NCBI GenBank assembly: GCA_020634755.1
Contig: JACKBC010000057.1
Span: forward strand, 1-34,800
Reading direction: 5' to 3'
DNA from: Caldilineaceae bacterium
Lineage (GTDB): Bacteria; Chloroflexota; Anaerolineae; Caldilineales; Caldilineaceae
Length of the DNA stretch: 34,800 bases
The notes beneath the pieces are model-generated. The model did no database searches. It had not been told where the DNA came from and saw only the letters and a list, made by a program, of their open reading frames with translations. Made by a program: the position numbers and the translations under genes. This document shows positions 14,838 through 23,836 of the stretch, piece after piece. The stretch's first letter is position 1, and each line of letters opens with the position of its first letter.

Positions 14838-15770
14838 TTATATGTTTTCTTCTAAAAAGTGGATGACGCGGCTCATGCGCTTGGGCAAATTAAGCGTGAT
14901 GGCGCGGCTGGCGTGGTGGAGCGAGGTGACAATGCCCCACAGTTGTCCTTGCGCCAATAACTCATTGCGCCGCGCCAGATCATTTGTGTACCCCTCCAGC
15001 AGCCAGCGCACTTGGGCTGCACCGTGAAAGCCCATGAAAGAGCCAATATCGCAAATGACCGGCCCCACCATGGCGTCACCAAAATCGAGCAGCCCATTGA
15101 GGCGCCCATTGACCGATGGCATCTGTCGCTCGTGCAGATCTGTGTGTAGCGGAACGCCCGCGTCATCGTTTAGGAGCGCCAGCAACTCTGCGCGATACGG
15201 CTCCAGGCGCGGCAGCAGATGCGGCGCGGCTTGGGCAATGGGATGCGCCTGTAGCTCTGTGGGCTGAAATGGCCACGGATCCTGCAAGCGCGTGCAAAGC
15301 CCCTCCACCACATTGTCCGCCTGCCCCACGATTTTGTCACGCTGGTTGACCAGCAGCCCGTAGCCCGTCGCCGGCAGTGCGTGCAGTTTGGCCAGCACTT
15401 CGCCCAGATCGTGGCAGACTTGCTTGGGCAGCGCCCCGCGCGCCAGCGTTTCACCCGCTACAAAGCTATCCACGCACCATTCAACATCCGCCGTTGCCAA
15501 GTGCGGATGGGTGACGTTTGAAGCCACGGGCTGCGCCACGCGCGCGTCCAGCTTAAAGAGTTGCGCCCGCAGGCCCGCTTCGCCTTCAAAGCAGGCCGTT
15601 TTGCCTTCATGCGGAACAGCCAGGCGCACCACCAGGGCTTTTTGTGCGGTCTGCACTCGCCACACGGCGCTGGTTGACCCTTGATCCAAAAAGTCGATTT
15701 GGTGAACGGTGAATCCCAGGCCGGCGGCAATTTGCTGGACCGTTGTGGACTGTTCTGGCTGTTTGTCCAT
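14838..15770 (-). CDS. APH-fold phosphotransferase (small-molecule kinase)
   Basis: 310 residues of the aminoglycoside/choline/homoserine-kinase-like fold. N-lobe: FLDQGSTSAVWRV (nucleotide loop) and ALVVRLAVP. C-lobe: catalytic loop HTDLHERQ at residues 209-216 with Asp 211, and the metal-binding DFGD at 229-232 followed by MVGPVICDIG. The usual catalytic-loop Asn (HGDxxxxN) is Gln 216 here, and Gly 210 is Thr. It starts eight bases after the aldolase stop, so the two genes are translated from one message. The substrate may be the acid or aldehyde handled by the operon; antibiotic resistance is not implied by the fold. Confidence 0.85.
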   Translation of the reverse strand: MDKQPEQSTTVQQIAAGLGFTVHQIDFLDQGSTSAVWRVQTAQKALVVRLAVPHEGKTACFEGEAGLRAQLFKLDARVAQPVASNVTHPHLATADVEWCVDSFVAGETLARGALPKQVCHDLGEVLAKLHALPATGYGLLVNQRDKIVGQADNVVEGLCTRLQDPWPFQPTELQAHPIAQAAPHLLPRLEPYRAELLALLNDDAGVPLHTDLHERQMPSVNGRLNGLLDFGDAMVGPVICDIGSFMGFHGAAQVRWLLEGYTNDLARRNELLAQGQLWGIVTSLHHASRAITLNLPKRMSRVIHFLEENI

Positions 15771-15778
15771 TGGGCGGC

Positions 15779-16504
15779 TCAGACTTTGGCCCGCTCTAAC
15801 AGCACGGTCACGCCCATGTCGATGTAGCGGTTGCGCAGCGCCGGGTCATACGAACGATAGCAAAGCTTGATATCCGTATCGGCCAGCTGCTGGAGCACGT
15901 GGCGCACGCAATCGTCATCAGTTTGGAAGGGATGGTGAGGATGGCTGACCATGTTGAATTGCAGGTCGGCCGGCCCCCAAGAGAGACAGTCGACACCCGG
16001 TTTGGCCAGCTTGGCTGCATGGGTCACGGCGTTGATCGACTCGATCTGCATCCATAGTACGCCCGTCTTGTTCCACCATTCGGCATAGGCGAACTGTTCA
16101 GGCGTCTCATCGACTTTGTAGCGCGCCGCGCCGCCCCAGCTGCGCATGCCCTGCTGCGGATAGTAAAAATAGGCCAGCGCTTCCTCAACGGTGGCTTCAG
16201 TTTCCACCTGCGGCACTTCCACGCCCGCCGGCCCCAGATCGAGCAGGTTCCCGATGAGATAGGTGTGACGCGTGTGTTTGATGCGAAATTGCACCGGCAT
16301 GTTCAGCTCGGCGGCATATCCACAAAACTCCACCAGTCGCTCTTCGTTAAAGGCTGAATGTTGACTATCGGTCGACACAAAGGCGTAATCGTCCTGGCTC
16401 AAAATTTCTTCCAGCCGGCCGCGCGAAGCCGTCATGGGCGCCGAAACACCAATCAATATATCGCCGCGGTGGATGCGCTCTTTGAAAGATGGTTGTGCAG
16501 ACAT
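15779..16504 (-). CDS. HpcH/HpaI family aldolase (class II, acid-sugar type)
   Basis: 241 residues, normal for the family. Motifs in order: DSQHSAFN (catalytic His of the DxEHxP motif), VQFRI (Arg binding the pyruvyl carboxylate), GVEVPQVETEATVEEA, YYPQQGMRSWGGAARY, MQIESINAV (metal Glu) and GPADL (metal Asp). The family reversibly cleaves 2-keto-3-deoxy acids into pyruvate and an aldehyde using a divalent metal. GGAGGAACC precedes ATG 16504. It follows the enolase-superfamily dehydratase by 33 bases; dehydratase plus aldolase is the classic order of acid-sugar degradation. Confidence 0.92.
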   Translation of the reverse strand: MSAQPSFKERIHRGDILIGVSAPMTASRGRLEEILSQDDYAFVSTDSQHSAFNEERLVEFCGYAAELNMPVQFRIKHTRHTYLIGNLLDLGPAGVEVPQVETEATVEEALAYFYYPQQGMRSWGGAARYKVDETPEQFAYAEWWNKTGVLWMQIESINAVTHAAKLAKPGVDCLSWGPADLQFNMVSHPHHPFQTDDDCVRHVLQQLADTDIKLCYRSYDPALRNRYIDMGVTVLLERAKV

Positions 16505-16537
16505 GTGGTTGGTTCCTCCTGAATATTGTTTGTGATT

Positions 16538-17668
16538 TCACCGATCCTGCACCGAGCCGTCAAAGCCAATGGGCGTATCCAGCACCTTGTCTTTGATCGG
16601 GAAGCGCAGCGCGGCCTCGTTGAGTTCAATGCCCAACCCCGGTCCGCTAGGCACGGTCAAATAGCCCTCGATGAGTTCCAGCGGCTGCATCAGCAGTTCG
16701 CTCTTGGGCGGGTGCGATTCGCCGGTGTATTCTTGCAGCGCAAAGTTGGGAATGCAGGCGTCAAGCTGGATGCAGGCGGCGGTGCTGACCGGGCTGAGCG
16801 GGTTGTGCGGAATCACTTTGACGTGCTGGGCTTCGGCCATGGCGGCCACCTTTTTGGAGCCGCTGAGCCCACCGCACAAACAAACATCGGGCCGCACATA
16901 GGCCGCGCCTTTGGCTTCCAGCAATTGCTGATATTCAAAGATGGTGGTGAAGCGTTCGCCGGTGGCAATGGGAATGTTGCACTGCTCCTGCACATCGGCC
17001 ATGCGCGCCGGGCTGTCGGGCAACATGGGGTCTTCGTAGAAATAGGGGTGAAACTGCTCCAGTCGTCGCCCCAACCCGATCGACTCGGCGGGCGTCATTT
17101 GGCGGTGGATCTCCACGCAGATGTCAACGGCGTTGCCCACGACCTCGCGCACGGCGCCCACGCGCCGCACGGCTTCATCGGCCCATTCGGCGTAAGATTT
17201 ATGCAGATAATAGTCAGAGGGAAATGGTGAAAAACGGACGGCGGTAAAGCCCTCCTGCACTTTGGACAAGGCATCGGCGGCCAGCTCTTCGATGGTGGCG
17301 CCGTTGACGTGCATGTAGCAGCGCACCCGTTCACGCGTCATGCCGCCCATGAGTTCATAGATGGGCACATCCAGCCGTTTGCCTTTAATGTCCCACAGCG
17401 CAATGTCGATGGCCGACAGCGCGCCCTGCACCACCGAGCCCATAAAATGAGATGAGCGATAGAGCCACTGGTAGTGGTGTTCAATGCGTGAAGGGTCCTG
17501 GCCCAGCAGATAGGGCGTCATCACCTCCAGCATGGTTTTGGTTGGGCGCTGCCAGCCGTGCACACCCCCCTCGCCAATGCCGATCGTGCCATCTTCGCAG
17601 TAAATTTTGAGCAGCAGCCAGCGGTCCCAGAGAATGGGTTCGACTTTTTCAATTTTGGTTGGTTTCAT
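16538..17668 (-). CDS. Enolase-superfamily acid-sugar dehydratase (mandelate racemase/galactonate dehydratase type)
   Basis: 376 residues. Metal ligands expected in the barrel domain are Glu 186 (VEIH), Glu 212 (YYEDP region) and Glu 238 (ATGER). His 188 and His 288 (VIPHNPLSP) are the acid/base pair typical of D-galactonate/D-mannonate-dehydratase-like members. The first ligand is Glu rather than the more frequent Asp. It removes water from a sugar acid to give a 2-keto-3-deoxy acid, the substrate class of the aldolase encoded next. It begins 20 bases after the ABC permease gene. The exact sugar acid is not predictable by eye. Confidence 0.92.
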   Translation of the reverse strand: MKPTKIEKVEPILWDRWLLLKIYCEDGTIGIGEGGVHGWQRPTKTMLEVMTPYLLGQDPSRIEHHYQWLYRSSHFMGSVVQGALSAIDIALWDIKGKRLDVPIYELMGGMTRERVRCYMHVNGATIEELAADALSKVQEGFTAVRFSPFPSDYYLHKSYAEWADEAVRRVGAVREVVGNAVDICVEIHRQMTPAESIGLGRRLEQFHPYFYEDPMLPDSPARMADVQEQCNIPIATGERFTTIFEYQQLLEAKGAAYVRPDVCLCGGLSGSKKVAAMAEAQHVKVIPHNPLSPVSTAACIQLDACIPNFALQEYTGESHPPKSELLMQPLELIEGYLTVPSGPGLGIELNEAALRFPIKDKVLDTPIGFDGSVQDR

Positions 17669-17688
17669 GTGGGGAGCCTTTCATTGAA

Positions 17689-18546
17689 TTATCTCTCTTC
17701 CGTGCGAATTCTTCTTTCATACCAGCGCAGGATCAAACTGAGCGTGATCGTCATGGTCAAATAGAGAAATGTTAATACTAAATAGGTCTCGCGGAAGCGG
17801 AATGAACTGCCCGAATAGAGTTTGGCCTGTTGGGTCAAGTCGCGCACGGCCAACAGCGTAACCAGCGATGAATCTTTGAGCATTGCCACAAAATCGTTGC
17901 CCAGGGCCGGCATAATGTTGCGGATGGCCTGCGGCAGAATGACTAGCCGCATGGCCTGGAAAGTAGTCATGCCCAGCGAGTGGGCCGCTTCCATCTGACC
18001 TTTGGGCACCGATTCGATGCCGGCGCGGAAGACCTCTCCCAAGAAAGCGCCGTAAATAATGGCCAGCGCCGCAATGGCGCGGCTGGTGTTGGTGATTGAA
18101 TTTTGGGCGCCAATAAATTCAGCCACAGAAGGAACAACCACCAGCGCCAGCGTAAAAATGAGCACCACCGTAGGGACACCGCGCACGAATTCAATATAGG
18201 TAGTGGCCACATTGCGTAGCACCACATTTTTACTCACTCGACCCAAACCGGCCAACAGCCCCAAAATCAGCGCCCACACAAAGGCGGCCAGCGTAATGTA
18301 GACCGTCATGGTAATGCCTTTGCCCACCACGGCCTCAATACCGCCCTGCCCAAATGCCGTAATATCGCCCGGCGCGCCCCAAATAAATTCAAACGCGTTG
18401 CGATATTCTTCGCCCGTAAAGACCAATATGGCCATCACAACCAAAAACAGGATAATTGCTACTAGCCACCAGGGAAATTCTCGCCATTTGGCATAGCTGG
18501 AACTGGTCAAATTGGGGTTTGTGGCGCCAAGTGCTTGTTGGCTCAT
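17689..18546 (-). CDS. Polar amino-acid-type ABC transporter permease (HisM/GlnP family)
   Basis: 285 residues with five or six membrane helices and the cytoplasmic EAA loop EAAHSLGMTTFQAMRLVILP that docks the ATPase. FRAGIESVPKGQ and NDFVAMLKDSSLVTLL are typical of His/Glu/Gln permeases. The start at 18546 has AAGGAAAA before it; the longer reading from 18588 runs into the upstream terminator. Substrate class follows the binding protein encoded upstream. No ATP-binding subunit gene adjoins. Confidence 0.93.
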   Translation of the reverse strand: MSQQALGATNPNLTSSSYAKWREFPWWLVAIILFLVVMAILVFTGEEYRNAFEFIWGAPGDITAFGQGGIEAVVGKGITMTVYITLAAFVWALILGLLAGLGRVSKNVVLRNVATTYIEFVRGVPTVVLIFTLALVVVPSVAEFIGAQNSITNTSRAIAALAIIYGAFLGEVFRAGIESVPKGQMEAAHSLGMTTFQAMRLVILPQAIRNIMPALGNDFVAMLKDSSLVTLLAVRDLTQQAKLYSGSSFRFRETYLVLTFLYLTMTITLSLILRWYERRIRTEER

Positions 18547-18590
18547 CGCGTTTTCCTTCCGGTTGCGTACGTTCGATATGGGTAACAAAA

Positions 18591-18621
18591 AAGCGTCAGA
18601 GCCCTAACAGATCTGACGCTT
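18591..18621 (-). terminator. Internal terminator between binding protein and permease
   Basis: On the minus strand AAGCGTCAGA (18621-18612 complement) pairs with TCTGACGCTT (complement of 18600-18591) across an 11-base loop and runs into T6. It is a full rho-independent terminator after the solute-binding protein gene and before the permease, so most transcripts should stop here. Confidence 0.85.
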
Positions 18622-18643
18622 CTTGTCTTAGCAATTTGGCGAA

Positions 18644-19552
18644 CTATTGCTTAATATCATCATACGTAATCTTGAATGCATCTGTAAAATATTTCTGGGC
18701 CAGTTCATCCATGGCGCCGTTGGCCTTGAGTTCATCTAGCGCCATGTTGACGGGCTCTACCAGGTCGCTGCCTTTGGGGAAGATAAAGCCCAATTGGTCG
18801 CTGGAAAGAGAGTCGCCCACCAGCTTCAGCTCATCAGCATTTACGCCTACATAGCCGAGACCGGCGGTCTCATCAATGATAACCGCATCCACATCGCCGG
18901 CAATCAGCGCCTGTACGGCAAAGGGAAAGGTCTCGAACGCACTCACCCGATCATCGCCGACCAGGTTGACCGCCGTTTCGTAATTGGTGGTGCCGGGCTG
19001 CGAGCCGATCTTCAAGCTTTCATCCGCCGCCAGTTCATCGGCAGAGGCAAAGCGGTCCTCATCGGCGCGCACTAGAATGCGCTGCTCAATGTTGATATAG
19101 CCATTGGAAAAATCGACCACTTCGGCGCGATCGGGCGTAATGGTAATGCCATCTGCGGCCATGTCGTATTGACCATCGGCCACGGCCTGGATCATGCCGT
19201 CCCAAGCGGCTTCTACAAACTTGGGCGTGCAGTTGAGCAGATCGCAAATGGCGCCGATGGCGTCATAGTCCCAGCCGGCCGGTTCGCCCGTAGACAGCGC
19301 AATGTAGTTAAAGGGCAAGTACGCGTTTTCCACGGCAACCGTAATTTCGCGGCCTTCCAGATCGGGTAGGCCAGATTCGCTGGCCGCGGCGTCTGCGTCT
19401 GCTGCCGCTTCTTCGGCGGCCGGTTCAGTGGGCGCCGCTGCGGCATCTGCTGCCGTCGGTTCGGTGGGGGCCGCGGCCGGCGCAGCACAAGCGCTCACCA
19501 CAGCCGCTATGATCAGAATGGCTATACTGATGCCAAATCGAATATTTTTCAT
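18644..19552 (-). CDS. ABC transporter substrate-binding lipoprotein, family 3
   Basis: 302 residues. A lipoprotein signal ends in the lipobox VVSAC (Cys 22), followed by a low-complexity Ala/Pro/Thr/Glu spacer to about residue 60 that lifts the domain from the membrane. The binding domain has VAVENAYLPFNYIA, WDGMIQAVADGQYDMAADGITITPDRAEVVDFS and VDAVIIDETAGLGY, typical of SBP_bac_3 (polar amino acids, opines, small acids). GAGGAGAAA precedes ATG 19552. It is the first gene of the transport/catabolism operon. Confidence 0.95.
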   Translation of the reverse strand: MKNIRFGISIAILIIAAVVSACAAPAAAPTEPTAADAAAAPTEPAAEEAAADADAAASESGLPDLEGREITVAVENAYLPFNYIALSTGEPAGWDYDAIGAICDLLNCTPKFVEAAWDGMIQAVADGQYDMAADGITITPDRAEVVDFSNGYINIEQRILVRADEDRFASADELAADESLKIGSQPGTTNYETAVNLVGDDRVSAFETFPFAVQALIAGDVDAVIIDETAGLGYVGVNADELKLVGDSLSSDQLGFIFPKGSDLVEPVNMALDELKANGAMDELAQKYFTDAFKITYDDIKQ

Positions 19553-19626
19553 CGAATTTCTCCTCGGGTTTACTGATAGATTTCAGCCAGAAATGGCTAA
19601 TTGTTTTTACTGGTGCGTAATAGGAC

Positions 19627-19655
19627 AGTGTAACAAGAATTTAGGAAAGTTCCAA
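19627..19655 (-). promoter_or_regulatory. Candidate promoter for the binding-protein operon
   Basis: On the minus strand TTGGAA (19655-19650) and TACACT (19632-19627) are 17 bases apart, each 4/6 to consensus, about 75 bases before the binding-protein start. A weak but well-spaced match. Confidence 0.35.
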
Positions 19656-19664
19656 CTATTGAAT

Positions 19665-20809
19665 TCAGCATTCAGCACATCTTCCCAAAGCGGTAACTCC
19701 ACGGTAAAAGTAGTGCCATGTCCGGTTCCCCGACTGCTTACAAAGACGTCGCCATTGTGCGATTCCCGGTGAGCGCCCGCAATGGCTGTGGCCCCAAACC
19801 GGCGCCACTATCGCGGTCGCGGGCGAAACGGTCGGTACGATAAAAGCGGTGATCGAATAGGTAGGGCAGCTGGGCCGCCTCAATACCGTCGCCGGAATCG
19901 CAAACCTTGAAAGGCCGAGCTTTCCCATTGTCTGGCTGACGCCAACGGTAATCTGGCCGCACGTGCGGCGTGTGGCGCAGCAGCCATTTGGAAAGACAGT
20001 AGCAGGTTCTGCAACACCTGCACGTCATGCGCTGTTTCATCCATACAGAACGTTGACCATCAATGCAACTGTCAGCGCAGCAGCGCTTTCCAACTGGATA
20101 GAATGCTCTTCAGCAATGGGGCAAATGGAGTCCACCGCACCGCATCCACCAGTACAATCAGATGCGGTTTTTGCCGCATGAGGGGAGTTGTTGGGCTTCG
20201 GCCTGCGCCAGCTCGCAGATCGGCATTGACCAACCGGTTCAGATGGCGCGTTTGGTCGAGCGATGGTGACCCGCTTCACTCTTGTTTAAGGTACACATCA
20301 TCGAGCATGGCGCGCAAGTTGCCTTGCAGCACGGTTAGCGGCGTGCGCAGTTCGTGGGCCACATCGGCCAGCAGATTCTGGCGCATTTGGGCTTCCTTCT
20401 GGAGCTGCGCCGCCATTTGATTGAACGATTGCGCCAGCGCCAGCATCTCTTCGCTGCCCTGGGGTTGGACGCGATGCGTCAGCTCGCCGGCGCCAATGCG
20501 CTTGGTGCCGTTGGCCAATTCTTCCAGCGGGGCCGTCATGCGGCGGCTCATCCAGATGCCGGCGGCGACGCCGATGGCGCCACCAATGGCCACAATGCTG
20601 ATGAGCGACTGTGCAAAGACCTGACGCATGCGTGTGCGAAATTCGAGCTGTTGCTCTTCTGTGGGTGGGGGCGTGGCGGGGTCAACTGGTGGTCGCTCCG
20701 AGCGCATCATAATGCCCACGAATATCACAGACATGACCGCCACAATGACCATGGCGCCAAAGGCCAAGCTAAACTGAAGCCAAAGACGGTTGAGCGGCAA
20801 GCGTTTCAT
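19665..20809 (-). pseudogene. Sensor histidine kinase, interrupted by multiple frameshifts
   Basis: The first 177 residues (20809-20276) are intact: TM1, a short periplasmic part, TM2 (AQSLISIVAIGGAIGVAAGIW), HAMP domain and the phospho-acceptor motif DVAHELRTPLTVL. The rest is split between frames: RHLNRLV and AQAEAQQLPL in one, PIAEEHSIQLE in another, QVLQNLL and LRHTPHV (N box), CDSGDGIEAAQLPYLFD and RFYRTDRFARDRDSGAGLG (G boxes) in others. Joined, they make a complete kinase ending GTTFTVELPLW near 19700. ATG 20809 overlaps the regulator's stop by four bases. Each break looks like a one-base insertion or deletion, so this may be a consensus error rather than a dead gene. The lower boundary is approximate. 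Confidence 0.85.
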
Positions 20810-21522
20810 GGTTCATCCGCCATGCGATAGCCAATCCCATAAACGGTTTGCACGTAGCGCGGCTCTTTGGGATCTTCACCCATTTTGCGGCGCAAATTTT
20901 TGATGTGCGTATCCAGCGAGCGTTCAATACTTTCATAGCCATAGCCCAGCGCTTTTTCGATCAACTCGCTGCGTGTAAAGAGACGCCTTAGCCAGGCTGT
21001 TGCATCAGCGTGCGCAGCAAATTGAATTCAGTCGGCGACCAGTTCGAGCGGCTGCCCACAATGTCGCCTTTGTGGCGCCCACGTGCATAGATAAATGTCG
21101 CCAATGTGCAGATTGTGGGCAGAAAGGCGCCTCATTTATGCGATGCTGACGACGTAGATGAGGCTTGCAGGCCACCACCTCGCGCCGGATTAAAGGGTTT
21201 GGTGATATAGTCATCAGCGCCTAATTCCAGCCCGCGATCTTATCCATGTACTTCGGCACTTGCCCGTCAACGCGGGGATTGGCGTATTGGCCAACGATGT
21301 TGTCGCCGCGGATCAGCTAAGTTAGCTCCATCCATCCACGGTCAGGGCAACATCAAGATCCAGCAGCAGCAAGTCCGGATGATGTTGACGCAAAGTGTAT
21401 TGCAGCGCCCTCTTCACCATCGTATGCCGTATGAGCACCTGGCAATGGCCTGCACCAGATATGGCTGCAGCAACCGCACAATTTCGCGATCGTCATCCAG
21501 CCACCAAAATGCTTTTGACCAT
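20806..21522 (-). pseudogene. OmpR-family response regulator, interrupted by multiple frameshifts
   Basis: The start is ATG 21522, preceded by GAAGGGATGA. After MVKSILV an extra base near 21501 shifts the frame; beyond it VDDDREIVRLLQPYLVQA is readable. Further on, LRQHHPDLLLLDL (phospho-acceptor Asp), PALTAS, AEVH, DKIAG, LELGADDYITKPFNP (Thr and Lys of the receiver) and the winged-helix part SPTEFNLLRTLMQQPG, then SELIEKALGYGYESIERSLD to VQTVYGIGYRMADEP, are all present in different frames. The last 175 bases are intact. At least eight single-base indels are needed (near 20983, 20990, 21232, 21245, 21263, 21501 and others). Encoded upstream of its kinase with a 4-base overlap. Confidence 0.85.
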
Positions 21523-21683
21523 TCATCCCTTCATATTCTCGCTGTTTAATTTTCTGTGAAACACTGTTTTCTCCTGAAGCCCCACGACAATGCACACCTG
21601 AAGTGGAATGGGCGGGCACGGGTGCAGGGCGAAGGATGATTCATAAATACTTCTATCAAATCATTAAGCATCCACAACCCCAA

Positions 21684-23603
21684 TCATGCCTCTGCGACGA
21701 TGCTCCCTTCACCTTCACCATTCTGCATTTGGCTCACAATCTGTTCTCCGCCAAATGTATAATCGATCTCTACATCCAGCGGCAGCGAGGTGTTGGGATT
21801 GCCGCCATCAAGCATCCATGACCCAGCGCCACGGGCCAACTGAATTATCGGCGCCGCAGTTGGATGCGTATACAGAATAACGATGACATCACGAAAGCCA
21901 CGCATAGAAGCCATTCTGCTGGGCAGTGCATCCACCAGCGCCGTCACCGGTCGGGTTAAATTAGTCATGTTGGACCGTCGGGGTTGATGCTGTAGATCTC
22001 CCAATGGCTGGCCTTGCGCATTTTGGAACAAAATGCGCCCGCCGTTGGGCTGCCAATCCGGGTCGTAATAGTAGGGATTCAGATAGTCGAAGCTGACTAG
22101 CGTGTTTTCAGCGTCGGGCTTATCGTCGGTGCGCTGAATGCCCGCCGACGACTGATAGACAATGCCCGCTTCGTTCCAGTCGGGGGTGCGGGCGGTCTCC
22201 AGGGCGGCAATATCGTGATAGTTGTCGCCATTGGTATCCACCACGGCCAGGTTAAACTCCTGGGTGCGCTTAATGGGTAAATCTTCCAGCGAGAAGCCAG
22301 GGGGCAACGGTCTGCCAGGGGCGCCGGCCAAATTGCCGCTTACACACGTGCCAAACCCCAGCGTTCGGCACTCCCAATATTCATCGCCGCGCGAAAAGAG
22401 AATCCACTGGCCGTCCGGGCTCCACTTGGGCGAGGCCATGCTGCGCCCGCCATGATCAGTCGTTCGCTGCCGCCGTTGGATGCTGATCAGATAGATGCCG
22501 TTTTCGCCCCCATCACGCGAAGCGCCACCGTGCTGCTGTCTGGGCTAATGGCGGATCAAACCCGTGCGTCAGCGACCAGACGCGTTCATCCTGTAAATCG
22601 TAGGCATAAATCGTGCCGCCAGGATTGGTCTGGAAAACCAATGTTCCAGTTAAACCCGTGGCACTATCCGAGGCGGTGGACGCTGAGCTTGCAGGACTTG
22701 CTCTCCGTCGTCTCGCTGGCTGCCGCTGCTTGTGCAGGGGCGCGGCATCCACCGCAGAAGCCGTTGCCATCGCTGGCGAGCGGCCTGCAATTGGCGCCGT
22801 AAGCAGGTGCATTACTCACCGTGTCGGAAACGGGCAGCTCGGCAATGGCGTGCCCCTGCATATTCTCCATAGGTTGCACATAGCTGGCCGACACCCAGCC
22901 GATCTCTGTTTCTGGCCGGGCAGCGAAATCTCAGCCATTGGCCTGTGGCATCCGCCAGCACGTTTAATGAATCCTGCGTCTGCGCCTTGCCGATGATGCC
23001 GTATGATGTGCCCGGACCCGAACGGATGTTGAGTCTGCCGCTGGCCAGGCTCACCTGCGCCTGCATGGCGGCATTGCCCGCGCTGTGGGCAAGGGCCGCA
23101 TCGGCATCTGCGGCCACTGTAGACGTTACCGGCGCTGTGCTGGACAGCGCTGTGGTCGTCAGTCGTTGTAGCGACATCTGTGCCATTCAGGTCCGTATCT
23201 GTGCTTTCAGTGCTTGGTGTATCGTCCTGAACTGTCGTGGGCGTGGCCATGGAGGCAGCTGCGGCTTCTACAGGCAGAACCGGCACCTTTTCCAGCCCAA
23301 AGACAATCACCTGTGCTGCGGCCAGCCAGCCACTTTGGCCTGTCTCCGGTTCCACAAAGAGCCAAGCGCCATCCTGGCTGCGTCCAGTAATGGTCACCAT
23401 GTCGCTGCCGCTAAAGCAGCTGTCAGTTGGCCATTGGGGCCGGCAACAGGTCCGCGCCGCCAACATTTATCACGTTGCCGGTACGGAGGGTGCATTTCAG
23501 CTACTTCTGGCGTTTCGATGGCAAAGGCAGCACTACCAGGCTCGGCCAGCAAAACGCCAATAACGCTCAACGCTATGAGTATCCGCTTCCAACATCGATC
23601 CAC
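21684..23603 (-). pseudogene. Exported SH3b/WD40-like (TolB-type) protein, frameshifted
   Basis: Fragments in several frames join into one gene. From the start: a signal-like segment (WKRILIALSVIGVLLAEPGS), an SH3-like domain (VTITGRSQDGAWLFVEPETG, then GWLAAAQV), a Thr/Ser/Asp-rich linker, a second SH3b domain (GRLNIRSGPGTSYGIIGKAQ, then GWVSASYVQP), and a PD40/TolB-like propeller (TGTLVFQTNPGGTIYAYDL ... MASPKWSPDGQWILFSRGDE ... YYYDPDWQPNGGRILFQNAQ). The last 251 residues (22439-21684) are nearly continuous. SH3b domains bind wall peptides and the propeller often binds proteins. Broken at four or more places; consensus error is as likely as decay. The true start may be a few codons further upstream. 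Confidence 0.75.
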
Positions 23604-23836
23604 TGGTATCTCCGATGGTATCTGTTGTATCTGTGATGAAAATTCAAGCGTGACATGATCTATTCCTTACATTCTCAGTGGACTGCAACGCGGACTGAGC
23701 ATTCGAGCGCGCTTCACTTTAGGAGCAACCATTGCGAATGGACGCCTACCGGCGAAAAATCACCGCCGCGATTCGACTCCAGTCGTTCAGACGGCCTTGC
23801 GTTGTTGCGCGAGAGTTATCCTGCCTCATATTTCTG

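Noticed and set aside
14838..15770. Aminoglycoside resistance gene
   Set aside because: The fold is shared by many metabolic kinases, and it lies in a catabolic operon right after an aldolase.
16526..17230. Plus-strand frame of 234 codons inside the dehydratase
   Set aside because: Antisense shadow of the enolase-superfamily gene, with no domain features.
19665..23603. Programmed frameshifting in the broken genes
   Set aside because: There are far too many breaks, at unrelated sequences, for a recoding signal.
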